Shown here in pieces: positions 1 through 11,216 of a DNA stretch of 64,000 nucleotides. The position numbers and the translations under genes are program-made. Each line of letters starts with the position of its first letter. Positions within the stretch are counted from its first letter, which is position 1. Origin of the DNA: Polymyxa betae (Eukaryota > Endomyxa > Phytomyxea > Plasmodiophorida > Plasmodiophoridae); contig RBZT01000527.1 in assembly GCA_003693705.1 (NCBI GenBank), positions 1 through 64,000 on the forward strand, in the 5' to 3' direction. The notes under the pieces were generated by a model. It was given only the letters and a program-made list of their open reading frames with translations. It was not told where the DNA came from and ran no database searches.

Positions 1-723
1 TTAAGATTGCCGCAACTGTACTGTATTTTAAAAAAGATGCCAAGGAATCTTTTTGGTGCATTTTAACTTTAGCAAATCATACGTTATGAATTTGGTAAGT
101 TCTATAAATAGATCCGCAGAAAATAAAGTCCGAAGGTATTTTCTTGAAAACTAATGTATCTTTCTGTTTAGTTGCGGACAGCTCTCGATGTTAAGTCTCT
201 GGACCTCGGGTCGTGGGTTCGAGTCTCGCCAAGGGAACGTTTTTTTCTGACAACTTTCCAATGCGTATCACACAGCACGATACGAAAACGAGACATCACG
301 TTCGGTGAAGAAAGACACTGAGTGGAAGAGTGTTTACGGTGGTGCAACTTCCCCCGAACGGATTGGATCAGTGACTACCCCTTAATACTCCCTCATTGGA
401 TAAAACCGGTCAAGGGCTTAACTGCCTTTGAAGGCAATTGGATAGGCAACGCCTTCATGAAAGCGGACGCGATGGGCGACGTTCTGAAGGACCTGAGTCT
501 CAGGGCACTTTTCCGGCAAGTAAAGGCACCGCGCCGCCACGGTGATCTGATCTCACCTAATCCATCGCTGTTGACCCCTTTGATAGGACGGAACAGATTT
601 CCACCGTTCAGCATCGTTCCTGCTTGATTGACGGTGATAATGGGATTTCACGCACAGAATCTCTCAATCAAGATGAGTGAAGATTATGCCAATACGCATC
701 CTGAGTCTATTCGCAACCTTTTA
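1..723. other. Intergenic left edge; no gene recognised
   Basis: I see no supported coding region. Two overlapping opposite-strand ORFs of 101 and 73 codons lie around 322-627, but neither resembles a known family or carries splice structure. A tRNA-like stretch at about 186-236 is listed separately. The interval ends at the stop codon of the minus-strand seven-helix protein at 724. Confidence 0.4.
170..240 (+). pseudogene. tRNA-like / tRNA-derived remnant
   Basis: A good B-box and T-loop is present: GTGGG, then TTCGAGT, then CTCGC, which can pair as a T-stem with two G-T wobbles. No matching 5' acceptor strand and no clean D-arm or anticodon arm can be drawn upstream. It is therefore more likely a decayed tRNA or a tRNA-derived SINE head than a working tRNA. 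tRNAscan-SE would decide. Confidence 0.2.
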
Positions 724-2245
724 TCATTGATTGCATTTTACTGGCGGGCTTGTAGGACTGCTGATGTCGAACGAATGCTGTCTGTGATGTGTAGTAGCTG
801 CCGTTGCACTATCAACGGTACTTATAAGAGCGGCGTCGGCCTTACGCAGTCGTACAACCCGCAGAATCTGGGGACAGATCACCGATCGTATAGCGCTGGT
901 CACATATATTGCTGAGAATGATAGAGACCAGGTGTCCGGATAGAGCCACCAGCCTATCACACCCATAAATACAGCCGCCACCTTGATCAGTAACAGGACG
1001 CCGTGAATGGCCACGTTCACGCAGATGCGATTCAGGAACTCCTGCTGGCTGTTGTCCGAGATCTGTAGCTTGCGGAATGGAGCGAACAGCTGCCGGTACA
1101 GCCAGATCGCCGAATAGATCAGATAGGTGCCGGTGATCAGCTCCAGAAGGAAGAAGATGGCCGCGTTCACAACATCGATTCTCGGGATGAAACGTTCGAT
1201 ATGGAATGCGGATCCGGTGATAACCGCGGCGTCCAGCATGACCGGAACGATCACGATGAACTTGTAGAAGATCCTGCTGATTCGTTTCCCAGATGGAAAG
1301 ACGACCGCCTTCGCTCCCTGTTGTGAGAGAATCTGGCTCCAGATCCGTGCTGAGACCATGGTGGCCAGATAGAACGGCCCGGACAGATTCGTGCCGAACG
1401 CTCGCGCGACGGTCGATGGGATGTTGGAGGCCGCCCAGAACCCGTTCAGAGCGCAGATCGCACTCATCGTCCCCGATGCGCAGCCTTCAATCATCAGAGC
1501 GACCATCGGTTCCCGGAACTGCTTCGCGATCGATCGTATCCTCTCCACGATCGCGAATAGCGCGGATTCAGGATGATTCGGCGCTGATCGAGATCGCGAA
1601 CGTAATGATAGAGATAGGAGAAGGAGAACAGCATCCCGATTAAGTAGAAGACGGCCGGAATCCATCGTGTACCGAACTGATACAGGCGCGATTCGAACAT
1701 CGTGATCCAGAGGTTGGGGTCCAGCGCGACCGTGATGCGGTCCCGGGACGGACCCAGTCCGGCGGCAGGTCCGGACTGAACACCTTCATATAGATCAGAT
1801 TGTTCCAGTCCGGAGATCTCCGCCGCGATGTGAACTGCAGGTTGGCGGACAGCCCGGGCCAGAACCTCGACGCACCTATGTTACAGAGCTAAGTCCGCGT
1901 CCGTCGTACCGACCCAGCGAAAAACGGCCTACGGAAGACGACCAGGGCGCCGGCCTCCTGGAACTGTTCGTAGATGATCTCGTCCAGACAGGTGCCGACC
2001 GTGGCCAGGAACACGGCCTTGCCACGGACCTCGGCGGCGTCCTGAACGCTGCACGGGTCGGACCGGAGGACGACGAGCGAGGCCGTGACGGCCGGCGAAT
2101 GGTCGGGCCCGTGTTGCGGACCCAAAAACCGGGTCGTGGCCGAGCAGTAGATCGACTGATTATTGGAATGGAACAGGACCCGGGCCTGGCCCTGCTCGAG
2201 AGCCAGTACGGCGTAGATCAGGACGCAGCCCCGCCAGTGTAACAT
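724..2245 (-). pseudogene. Seven-helix membrane protein with PA-like ectodomain (frame-broken)
   Basis: Read on the minus strand from an ATG at 2245, the product opens with a signal-peptide-like segment. A stretch that resembles a protease-associated (PA) ectodomain follows. Then come about seven hydrophobic helices, for example around 1660-1620, 1510-1450, 1400-1340, 1280-1220, 1170-1100, 1020-940 and 910-860, and a Ser/Thr-rich cytoplasmic tail ending at 724. The layout suggests a receptor-like plasma-membrane protein, but I do not recognise a named family. The reading frame changes near 1580-1600 with no GT..AG intron in the short overlap. The 1700-1890 segment also cannot be joined in one clean frame. 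This means either a pseudogene or assembly indels. The 5' end is uncertain: open frames continue to about 2630 with no convincing exon. Confidence 0.45.
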
Positions 2246-2631
2246 GGGCTGGCGGCCTCGTGTACCGAATTGGGGCTATGAGACCGATCATCATTGTCGT
2301 CGTCATACTGTACGTCGGTGGCCGCGCTCCAGTACGTTAGCGACAGGGGTTTCGATGTCCACAGTTGGATCCGTACGTGCCGACAGAGAGCTTGCTGTCG
2401 GGCATCCGTACCCGGATCGATAAAAACGAATGTAATGAAGCTTATAGTGCGGGGAAGTTTCAATGCTGAAAAGTCTTGTAGCAGCCAACTCCGCCAACTG
2501 GTAGTAGTGGGCGCAACCCTGCCAGTGTCGCAGCCTGAACCATCTCGAACGGCGAACCATCGAACGAGGCTAGGGCTGGCGGCTCTGGGTTCGCAAACCC
2601 TCAGTCTATGGCCTCTTGGGCAACTGGTCAA

Positions 2632-3212
2632 GACTTTGACTCATGCAGATGCGAGATCTCTTTCTGTCCAAATCCGTGAAGGAGCTTTCAAAAAGATCCA
2701 TTGAATAAAGCATTTGAGGGAATGAATCCAAACGTTATCGTCGTGTAGTGAGCCCCGCGACAAATGACAGCTTGATCAATTGGTCGTTCGCATAACGCTT
2801 CATTCGTCAGCATCCTCGCGTGCGCTAGCCGACCATCGCCACCGTTTAAGCTGCGGATCCTGTCTTTCACATGCAGTGTCTGCTTTAACCTATAGTGCTA
2901 CAGTACTGCTACAAAAAGTCACAATTGAATGAATGATCGGCATGAGGCATCTTTATAGAGAAATCAGACTTTTGGCTTGCCGAGACGACAATCTTGCTAC
3001 ACGAAAAAGACCTGGAGTTAGATATCTAAATGCTATAGTGTTCTCAAGAAAGGTAAACATCAACTGTACCGGTGCACCTTGTACCCAACATCCATCTATT
3101 AACGACGGCGTACTGTCGATCATCTGCTGCTAAGGACATCTCCCGCTGATTTCAAATGATCAGAAGTTCGCTCCAGGAGAGTTTCCTCAGATTGGATCCG
3201 AAACGTACCGAT
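2632..3212. other. Intergenic, divergent promoter region
   Basis: This lies between the minus-strand seven-helix gene and the plus-strand acyl-activating enzyme. Only short ORFs of 60-66 codons occur, with no similarity I recognise. No repeat or RNA gene is evident except the promoter repeats described in the next entry. Confidence 0.5.
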
Positions 3213-3437
3213 CCCGCTTGATCCGTACTGACAGCGAAAGCGCGGTCATTCAACTGCGATTACGCCGATCCGATCCGGAGAACGTGGCGTACTGGCCCCG
3301 CTTGATCCGTACCGAAAGCGAAAGCGCGGTCATTCAACTGCAGTCACGTGATCACCAATTAATTGGTTCACATTGATCATTCTTAATCACGTGATCATCT
3401 AATAAATGGCTCACGTGGATCATCCATAATCAGTGAC
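3213..3437 (+). promoter_or_regulatory. Repeat-rich promoter with three CACGTG boxes
   Basis: Two near-identical units of about 50 bp lie at about 3213-3262 and 3296-3347, sharing the core AAAGCGCGGTCATTCAACTG. They are followed by a second duplication in which the 10-mer CACGTGATCA appears twice (3345, 3388). A third CACGTG lies at 3412. All three CACGTG hexamers lie 20-95 bp upstream of the ATG at 3438. CACGTG is the palindromic E-box/G-box bound by bHLH or bZIP factors in many eukaryotes. Regulation of the downstream biosynthetic gene is inferred only from position. Confidence 0.5.
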
Positions 3438-6400
3438 ATGCTCCAGGCAAGCCAAGAACGCGCCAGCAATGGCGACGCCGACCTCGAAGTTTTCGCGTTC
3501 GTCGACCATCGCGGAGCGGTCAGCGAATCGTTAACGAATGCCACCTTGTGGCGACAATCCGGTGCGATGGCCGCAGCACTACTAAAGCAGGTCCATCGCG
3601 GCGACAAAGTACTGATGGTATACACGCCCGGGATCGACTTCGTCGTCGCCTTCCTGGCCTGTTTACGAGCAGAGCTGGTGGCCGTTCCGATTCCGCCTCC
3701 AGACCTGACGCAGAACGGATCCAAAGCCCAGGAAGAATCGCGCAAATTCATCGCGATCGCCAAAGATTCAGGCGCCGTAGCAGTCCTAACCAATAAGGAG
3801 TACAACCAGGCCAAGAACATGAAAGCAGCGATGAAATGGATCCAATCTTGGGTCTGGAGCGACAGCAGCAATGTGACCTGGCCGGACCTGCTCTGGATCG
3901 TGACCAATGATCTTCGTTTCGGCTCAGAGACGCTACCGCCGCAGGACGTTGATCCACCGCTGGATCGTGTCGCCTTCCTGCAATACACATCGGGATCGAC
4001 ATCACAGCCGAAAGGCGTTAGGTCAGTACCTGTCTGCCATCGGAAACCATCGCTGAAACGCCAGCAGGATCACGTTTGGGAACATGAAGCATCAATTAGA
4101 AGCCAACGCCGACATCTTGAACATAAAGAGCACCAGCTGCAATGTCTGTTGGATGCCCCATTTTCACGATTTCGCTTTAATCTCGCATATTGCCAGTATC
4201 TTCTCCGGCAATGGTCGCCTCATCATGTTATCGCCGCTCACATTCCTCGCGAAACCGATCTTATGGTTGGAGCTGGTCGGGCGCTATAGTGCGACCCATC
4301 TTGCCTGTCCTCCATTCGCCCTCTCCATGCTGGTCAGAAAGACGACACCGCAACAGCGCGCAGCTCTTCAGCTGCATTCCATCACGTCGCTGCTTGTGGC
4401 GGCCGATACCATCAAAGGCGCGGCGATCAAAGAGTTCTGTGATGCGTTTTCCGAGTCCGGGTTTCGTCCGAGCATGATTCAGACGGCGTATGGTCTTGCT
4501 GAGCACTGCGTTGGCATCACGATGACAACAGCCCAGAAGCCGGTTACTGAGCTCCCCGTAGACAGCGACATTCTATTCAGCGAACGTCGCATTGAGATCG
4601 TACCATCCAGCCCTTATAGCATCGTATCGTGTGGCGCCCCGATGCCAGGAGTCGCCGTTCGTATCGTCGATCAGGACCAGGTCCAGCCCGAAGGGTACAT
4701 CGGCGAAGTCTGGGCCGACTCCGACAGCAAAGCCGATGGCTACGACGGCCAGCCTGAACTGAGCCGGGCGACGTTCCAGGCCCGCCTCGAGGGCGACACC
4801 GAGCTTGCTTATCTGAGGACCGGCGATCTCGGCTTCCTATGGAAGGGACAGCTATACATCACTGGGCGTCTTAAAGAGATCATCAAACTGTATGGGAGGA
4901 CCCTCCATCCAGTCGATATAGAGCTGTGCGCAACCCAGGCGCACAGCCTCCTCCGTCCTGGCTCTGTCTGTGCCATTGCTGTTTCACATCCTCAAGATGG
5001 CAGTGATCGTCTCGTCATTGTCGCGGAAGTCCAGAAGGGTCGGGAGCCCGACCACGGTACAATCAATGCGATTGTCGATGCTGTTCGCCAGGCAATCCTG
5101 GAGACGTTCTCGGTGTCGTGCCATGCTGTGATTCTGGGTCGTCCTGGGCAGCTGGTGCGAAAAACGACCAGCGGAAAGATTCAAAGGGCGCTGCTGCGAA
5201 CATGGTATCTCGAAGGTCGTCTCGCTCGTCCAACGGAGACGTCGCTGCGGTCGCCAATTTCGAATGCCCTTCTGTACGCTCCATCGCCGCTCGCATCCGG
5301 CCGCCGTCTTCTTCCTCCATCTCCGACCATGGCTGTGCAAATGGGTCAGAAAACAGTATCAAGTCGCTCGTTCTCATTCCAAATGACTGCTCTCGGCCAT
5401 ACTCATGATGATCGCATGCGCCGCCTCTGCGCTGCTGTGCATGATGCCGGCTTCGCCGCCGAAATCCGCCAGCTGGTTGAATTGAATACGGCAGTCAGCT
5501 CACAGCGGAATCAATTGCAGCGGAAGTGTCCATATCAGAAACGCGCTTTCCACGCGGAAGGCGTCGGAGCACGAGGCGATATCCAAATGTCGTTGATTGG
5601 GAATGATCTGTTTTCCCTGGAAGAAAAGCGCGGGCTGAAGGCGGCGGTACGCTTCTCCAATGTTCTCTTTTCCGATGATCGTCATCCACAAATTCGAGGC
5701 GCTGCTTTGAGGATCTACGCGGGAGACGATATCGACAGGCCGTTGATGGATTTCATTTTCCAGAGCGGCGATGGGCGTGACCTCTTTCCTAGCACTCGTC
5801 TGGCGCTGGAAATCTTTAAAGACAACGAATATGTGATGGGGCTGCCGCCATCCCACCCCCTGCGAGACGCTCATCGGTCTGCTATCCGTCAGGTCCCGGG
5901 TTCGTACGCCGACCTGCATTATTTCGGCGTGCATACGTATTCGTGGCATTCAACGCACTGGGCCCGGTTCCGATTCCGTCATCGAGATTGTCATGAAACC
6001 CTTCCTCCTTATTCGAACGATCAGAACTGTGATCTCCTTGATCTGCGGCCTGCACCCGAAGACAATCGCGCTCACGATTTTCTGCGAACATCTTTCTTGA
6101 ACGAAAGCCTTTCGGGCGGCGGCGAACGTTACGTGGTTGAAGTACAGATTCGTCCGAAATCCAAAGACGACGCTGTCGATTTCAAGATGCAAGACGGCCT
6201 GGTCTTATGGGATGACACGCCGTGGCAGCTGTTTGCTGAGGTCGCTCTCGACGATCCGCTTCCCGATGATGTTACGGAAAGCCTCAGATTCAACATTTGC
6301 AATTCTCCCATCGATATTGAGATTGTTGCTGGTTCCGATGCTGATCATCCGGCGTCGTCTGGCCAATGCCGGGCCATCACCTACGCCATTGCATCCAGCA

Positions 6401-8924
6401 TTCGCCGCGGCGTCGCACTCCCCGACTATCTAGCTAGTTTTGTTCAAATGAAGCCCTCTCCTGCCATGTTGCTCACAACTGGGTCCGATATGGCATCTGC
6501 GCAGTGCTCATCGGTGGTCGTTATTGGTGCGGGCTCCTCCGGTTTGGCAGTGGCAATGGCTCTGGAACGTCGTGGGTATCAGGTGACCGTGCTGGAGGCG
6601 GCTGCCAACGTCGGCGGCAAAGCATCGTCCATCTATTACGACCAGAAAGTGTTCGACTGGGGTGGACATCTCTGCAATAATTCGTATTATAACGTTCGTG
6701 CTCTTGTTAATCGTTTCGAATTGGAAATCGAGCCCGCTGCTCCTCCCCATTTGTTTAACTGCAAGGAGCGCCGATCGACGATCTGCAACATTTTCCAAAA
6801 TGGTGACGAGACTGATTTTTTCCAGCGCGCCATTCGTTCCATGACCGAAGATTTCGGTGTTCGCGATCGCGTCTCGACGCCGCTGTCTATATGGGCCGGT
6901 GCAATGAAAGTTCCTTGGCGTAAATGGATCGAAGCGGATTCTGCACGGAAGAAGCAGCTTTGGCCGGTCATCTTGCAAATGAATAGCTGTGGTTACGGGT
7001 TCTCCCTCGACCATCAGATTCCTCTGGCGTTTCTCGCCAAACTCGTCGCTGTCTCTGACGAGTTCCGTTCGGTGGGATGGACGTTGAAGGCTGGCATGCA
7101 ATCGCTCTATGACGCTATGGCTGACAACCTGAACGACATTCGCCTCAATTCTCCTGTCGCCGGGATCGAGCGGCGTGATGGTTCTGTCCAGGTTCGTCTC
7201 TCCAGTGGCGAGGTTTTTGCTGCCGATTACGTTGTGTCTTCGCTGTCACTACCACACACGATCGCTTTGCTTGACTCTCCTTCAGAGACAGAGCTTTCTG
7301 TTGCCGGTGCCGTCCGTACGTTCTGCTATTATACAACGATCGCTAGGTGTCGTGGCTTAGAGCAATTCGCCATTGGATTCCACGTTATGGACGTATTTAA
7401 CGAACCCGACCAAGCTGCAGGCAGCATCGGCCATGTCGTAGCTTGGCACAAACGCTACACCGATTGCAACATTTACCTGTTCTATTCGTTTGCACCCGAT
7501 CTGCAATCCGGCGATGCTGTACAGCGCTTGCTGCAGAAAGATGTTAAAGAGATACTGGATGGCGATGTCATCGAGATCTTGAACCAGCGTGCTTTCGATT
7601 TCTTCCCGTACGCAACTGAACCGGATCATTTCTATCCCAAATTGGCTGAAATTCAGGGTCATGAACGTCTCTGGCATGTTGGCAGCATTTGCAATATCGA
7701 GTCAGTGATATATGTGGTTTTTTCGTTTAAATTTTGGCCTCATTTTCTTAAGTGCTCTGTTGAATATTCTTTGTTGGTAAAAGGTTTTCCATTGTCGAGG
7801 TTCTTGTCTCCGCTCTGTACCATTTTGTTTGTTGCTTTCACTAATCTTGTCGTTTTAGATTGATGGAAGGAAATTTGAGTTTTGGTCAGCGTCTAGTTCG
7901 AGAAAACTTCCCACCTGTTGAACCCAGTTGCTTTCTATCGCCTTCTCCCAGCTCCATGCCCGTTATGCACCGAGAGTTAACTACTACTGAACGCTTTATC
8001 GTCGATTCGATTTTTGCCGAATGCCCAGAGATCGATATCGGCCCGGGAGCGGTTGCCCCAACAGATAAAATCGCCTCTCTTGGAATCACGTCAATTTCTC
8101 TACCGGCTCTGGCCAACACCTTCAGCAAATATACCGGCACCCGAGTTCGTCTCATCGACTGCGCGATTTATCCGACGGTTCAAGCGCTGGGCGCCTTCCT
8201 GGACCGAGTTCGCGATCAGACCCAGCTTCAGACATTCCAATTCATCAAGCATATACGCTCAATCAGCGAAGAAGGTGGCGAAGGCTCCAACTCGATCCTG
8301 TTCATGGTCCACGATGGGCTGGGTCGTACTCATCAATATGTTAACAGCTCTCATTATCCGCTGTCCTTGATCCAGCCGTATTGGGAAGCCCACAACGCCA
8401 CTCTCCTGACGTCACTGGACGAAGTCGCCGCCTTATATGTCGGACAGATCCGGGCTGCACGGCCCCAAGGGCCTTGGCGCTTGGGCGGGTATTCCCTGGG
8501 CGCCATGCTGGCCTGGCGCATGGCCCAGATGCTCGGTGTCGTGGATCGGTTAATATTGATCGACTGCCCGTGCATCCCGCCCTTATTGCATGAAGCTGTT
8601 GCTGATGCCAACGTCATCCGGCTGCTTCAGTCACAGTTCTCGGATATGGAACATTTCGAGTACAGTCGCGCGCTAACTGATCAGATTCCCAAGAATCCGG
8701 TGCTGCCTGGACAGCGATCAGGACCGACCTTGGTGATTGTTGGCTCCAAAGGTGTCGTCCAGGATATGAAACTGGCTAATACTGATGAGTTGAAGCAAAG
8801 CTGGGGGCGGGCCATTGGCTCTGAGCTTAGCTTTGTCAACATCGAGGGAGCCAATCACACCAACATTATGTTGGCACCGTATGCCGATCAAGTACATTCT
8901 GCAATCGAGCAATTCTTGCATTGA
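3438..8924 (+). CDS. Five-domain enzyme: FAAL-catalase-like-FAD oxidase-ACP-thioesterase
   Basis: The proposed join is 3438..4021, 4068..7700, 7859..8924, giving 1,760 aa with frame kept at both introns. Residues about 1-570 are an acyl-AMP ligase of the fatty acyl-AMP ligase (FAAL) type: LQYTSGSTSQPKGV at the P-loop, LRTGDLGF, and a KTTSGKIQR end. Residues about 640-985 match the catalase-like haem fold. The AFHAEGVGARG segment resembles the distal haem region, and a proximal RAITY gives Arg963 and Tyr967 as an RxxxY haem ligand. Residues about 1009-1405 are an FAD/NAD(P)-binding amine-oxidase or desaturase-like domain with GAGSSG and EAAANVGGKAS. Then comes an acyl carrier protein with LGITS (Ser1484 as likely phosphopantetheine site), and a thioesterase with GYSLG (Ser1618) and a late His1739. 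Expected chemistry is inferred: activate a fatty acid, load it on the carrier, oxidise it, and release it. AATAAA lies at 8945. Confidence 0.85.
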
Positions 8925-9259
8925 CCAGATTCAACACTCTTTGAAATAAATCTTTGTTTTTTAGTTGTGACGGATGAAGAGTTATGTAGTTCATGGTTCT
9001 CTCACTGGTCAATGCACTGGACAGAATCTATTTCCTGTTTATTCATACCGCAATTCAGAGGCGTCCATCGTTTCCCTTTCTAAACCTGCTTTTTTACTGA
9101 TGTATGCACAATCAGGAAAGCAAATCTTTTAGTTCGGATGAAGATGATTCCTAAGCAGAACATGATTTCGGGTGAATGGCTAAACGATGGTCATCGAATA
9201 ATGCAAAATTAACAAGAAGAGACCACCACATCCTACAAAATATCTTGACAAATATCTCG
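8925..9259. other. Intergenic spacer with polyadenylation signal
   Basis: This is the 3' region of the acyl-activating enzyme, with AATAAA at 8945, and the leader of the next gene. A short upstream in-frame extension begins at 9176. The myristoylation-type ATG at 9260 is the better start. Confidence 0.5.
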
Positions 9260-11163
9260 ATGGGAAATCAGCTCGCCTGCGTAGATGACGACAGTCCTGT
9301 CCATCACTATCATTCATATGAAGATTGTAAGCTCGGTCAGAGCCGATCCATTCCCGGTCATGATCGGACTTGTACAGTGACATTGGAAGCGATTCGAGAG
9401 GCGGCGTCGAACTGGACCGATTTGTACGGCCATGGTCACACCGATCTGGATCGCGACCAATTCGAGCTCGTTAGCGATGGGATCTCTTTCCCCGACATCA
9501 GCGATGCCTAACGCCAACCGATAGGTGTTCGGGGCGGCTCTCGGCGATACCGACCCAGATTGGGCCCGATGGACGTCGTCATCCGGCAACGAACAGGTCG
9601 TGGCAGCCCCCGATGTATTCGTCGCCATGGCCCTGCATAGCCAAGAGCCGCTCCCGCACCGATTGGCGTTCGTGTACGACCTGTTCGTGCACGACGACAC
9701 GGTGACCAGCGCCGACCTGATTCGGACCTGCGTCGGCGTCTTGACCCGAATCGGCGGCGGCGGCGGCGACGACGAGCAGGCGCCACCCCAACCGGAGCCC
9801 ACGGGCCCCGATTCCATGGATCGCGACGCGTTCGTGGCCTGGGCCAGTACGGACCTGGCCCTGGGACGGTACCTGCACCGGCACACGCGGTACGTCGACG
9901 TCCGCGTCGGCCGCGTCGAGGCGCGGCTCGCGTTCCTGGACGCCCTGGACCGGTACGACCGGGCCGCCAGCCGCCTGGATCGGACCGTGCCTCTGGATCA
10001 CGCTCTGTATCTGATGGGGTGGATGGCCGCCCCCGATGGGCTCACCGACGCCGAGATCGGCCTGGTGACGGACGCCCTGGACCAGCAGGGCCGCGTGGAC
10101 CGGACGGCGTTCGAATCGATGGCGCAGGCCGTGACCCTGTTCGGTGTGGCATCGAAGCGGACCGGACAGGCGCTGCCGAGACCGCAGGCCGAGGCCGTGA
10201 TCCGGATGCAGCACAGATTCGATCCGACCGATCATCGCGTCCGAGCCGAACTCGAGTCGCTCGGCTACGACGGTGACGACACGCACGCGGCCGCCACCTG
10301 GGTCCTGACGCGGCCGCGATGGCTCCAGTCGAAGTGCCCCGGGTCCCTGTTCGAAATCGAACTGTATTCGGAGTTTGAGGTTCGGCTGTCTGTTTCACGT
10401 TACCCGGAACTTGGCGTTACCTTGATCGTTCACGTTACTGACTGTCCGATTCTGTGTTCAGAAATACGATGCGGACCAGAGCGGGAAGTTATCATCTGTT
10501 GAGGTCGCCGATATGATCTACAGCAATATGGTTCGTGATCATATCGGGGATCGCGTCATTCAAGCATCGCATCACTCTCAGGACTTGATGCGATCTATGG
10601 TGGAGGCGTTGGCTCTCGAGATCGTACAAGAAGCTGATCAAGACGCCGACCTCCATATCACCTGGTAAGCCAGCCAACAGAATCGCGTCATGTTCCTTCT
10701 AATCGCATCCAGGCCGGAGCTACGCCTTCGTGCCGCCTTCATCAAGCAGCGCTGCAAGCAGCTCGCTCAATGGTTCCTCGATTATCATCTGTCGTTCCTG
10801 GCGCGCTACTTCGCATTCGACGTCGACCTGAACGCCACGCTGGACGTGGGCGAGATCGAGGCGGCTCTGCTGCAGCGATTGCGGCCGCTGGTCGTGGACC
10901 AGATCCTGTCCGTGGCGGAATCGACGCAGCTGGCTCGGGACACGACCCGCGAGATCTTCGCCGCCACGGACCAGGACGGGAACGGCGTCGTCTCGGCCGG
11001 CGAATTCAACAGCTGCATGCATCGGATCGCGGCCCTCGAGAAGCAAATGCTACAGACGGCCCTGCAGGTCCGTACGCATCGATCGAACGCCGCCCGCTCC
11101 TACGCCAAAGCTTTACCCAAGGCGAAGCTGACGACCTTGGCCTCGTTACGACCTGCCAGATGA
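9260..11163 (+). CDS. N-myristoylated-type EF-hand calcium-binding protein
   Basis: The join 9260..9469, 9525..10379, 10462..10664, 10713..11163 gives 572 aa. The start at 9260 was chosen because it creates MGNQLACV, an N-myristoylation signal with a nearby Cys for palmitoylation, which suggests membrane attachment. There are three canonical EF-hand loops: at about 358-369 (DADQSGKLSSVE), created across intron 2; at 459-470 (DVDLNATLDVGE); and at 509-520 (DQDGNGVVSAGE). A degenerate EF-like loop is rebuilt across intron 1. The middle (about 75-340) is Ala/Asp/Arg-rich and not recognisable by eye. Introns 1 and 4 carry CTAAC or CTAAT before the acceptor. The gene sits in a GC-rich block and converges on the next gene with 53 bp between stops. 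It is probably a calcium sensor; target unknown. Confidence 0.75.
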
Positions 11164-11216
11164 ATAAACGCAGCCGCTATTTAACAAACGTCTTTTATTT
11201 GGGATTTTTGGTGCGA

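Noticed and set aside
5063-6311. Several antisense ORFs up to 149 codons in the acyl-activating enzyme
   Set aside because: The sense frame is continuous and has clear domains.
3438-8924. Bacterial contamination or operon for the FAAL-ACP-TE gene
   Set aside because: Two GT..AG introns keep frame, there is a poly(A) signal, and neighbours are eukaryotic genes.
9579-10286. 235-codon antisense ORF
   Set aside because: It mirrors the EF-hand exon in a GC-rich region. The sense strand has EF-hand motifs and consistent splicing; the antisense peptide has none.
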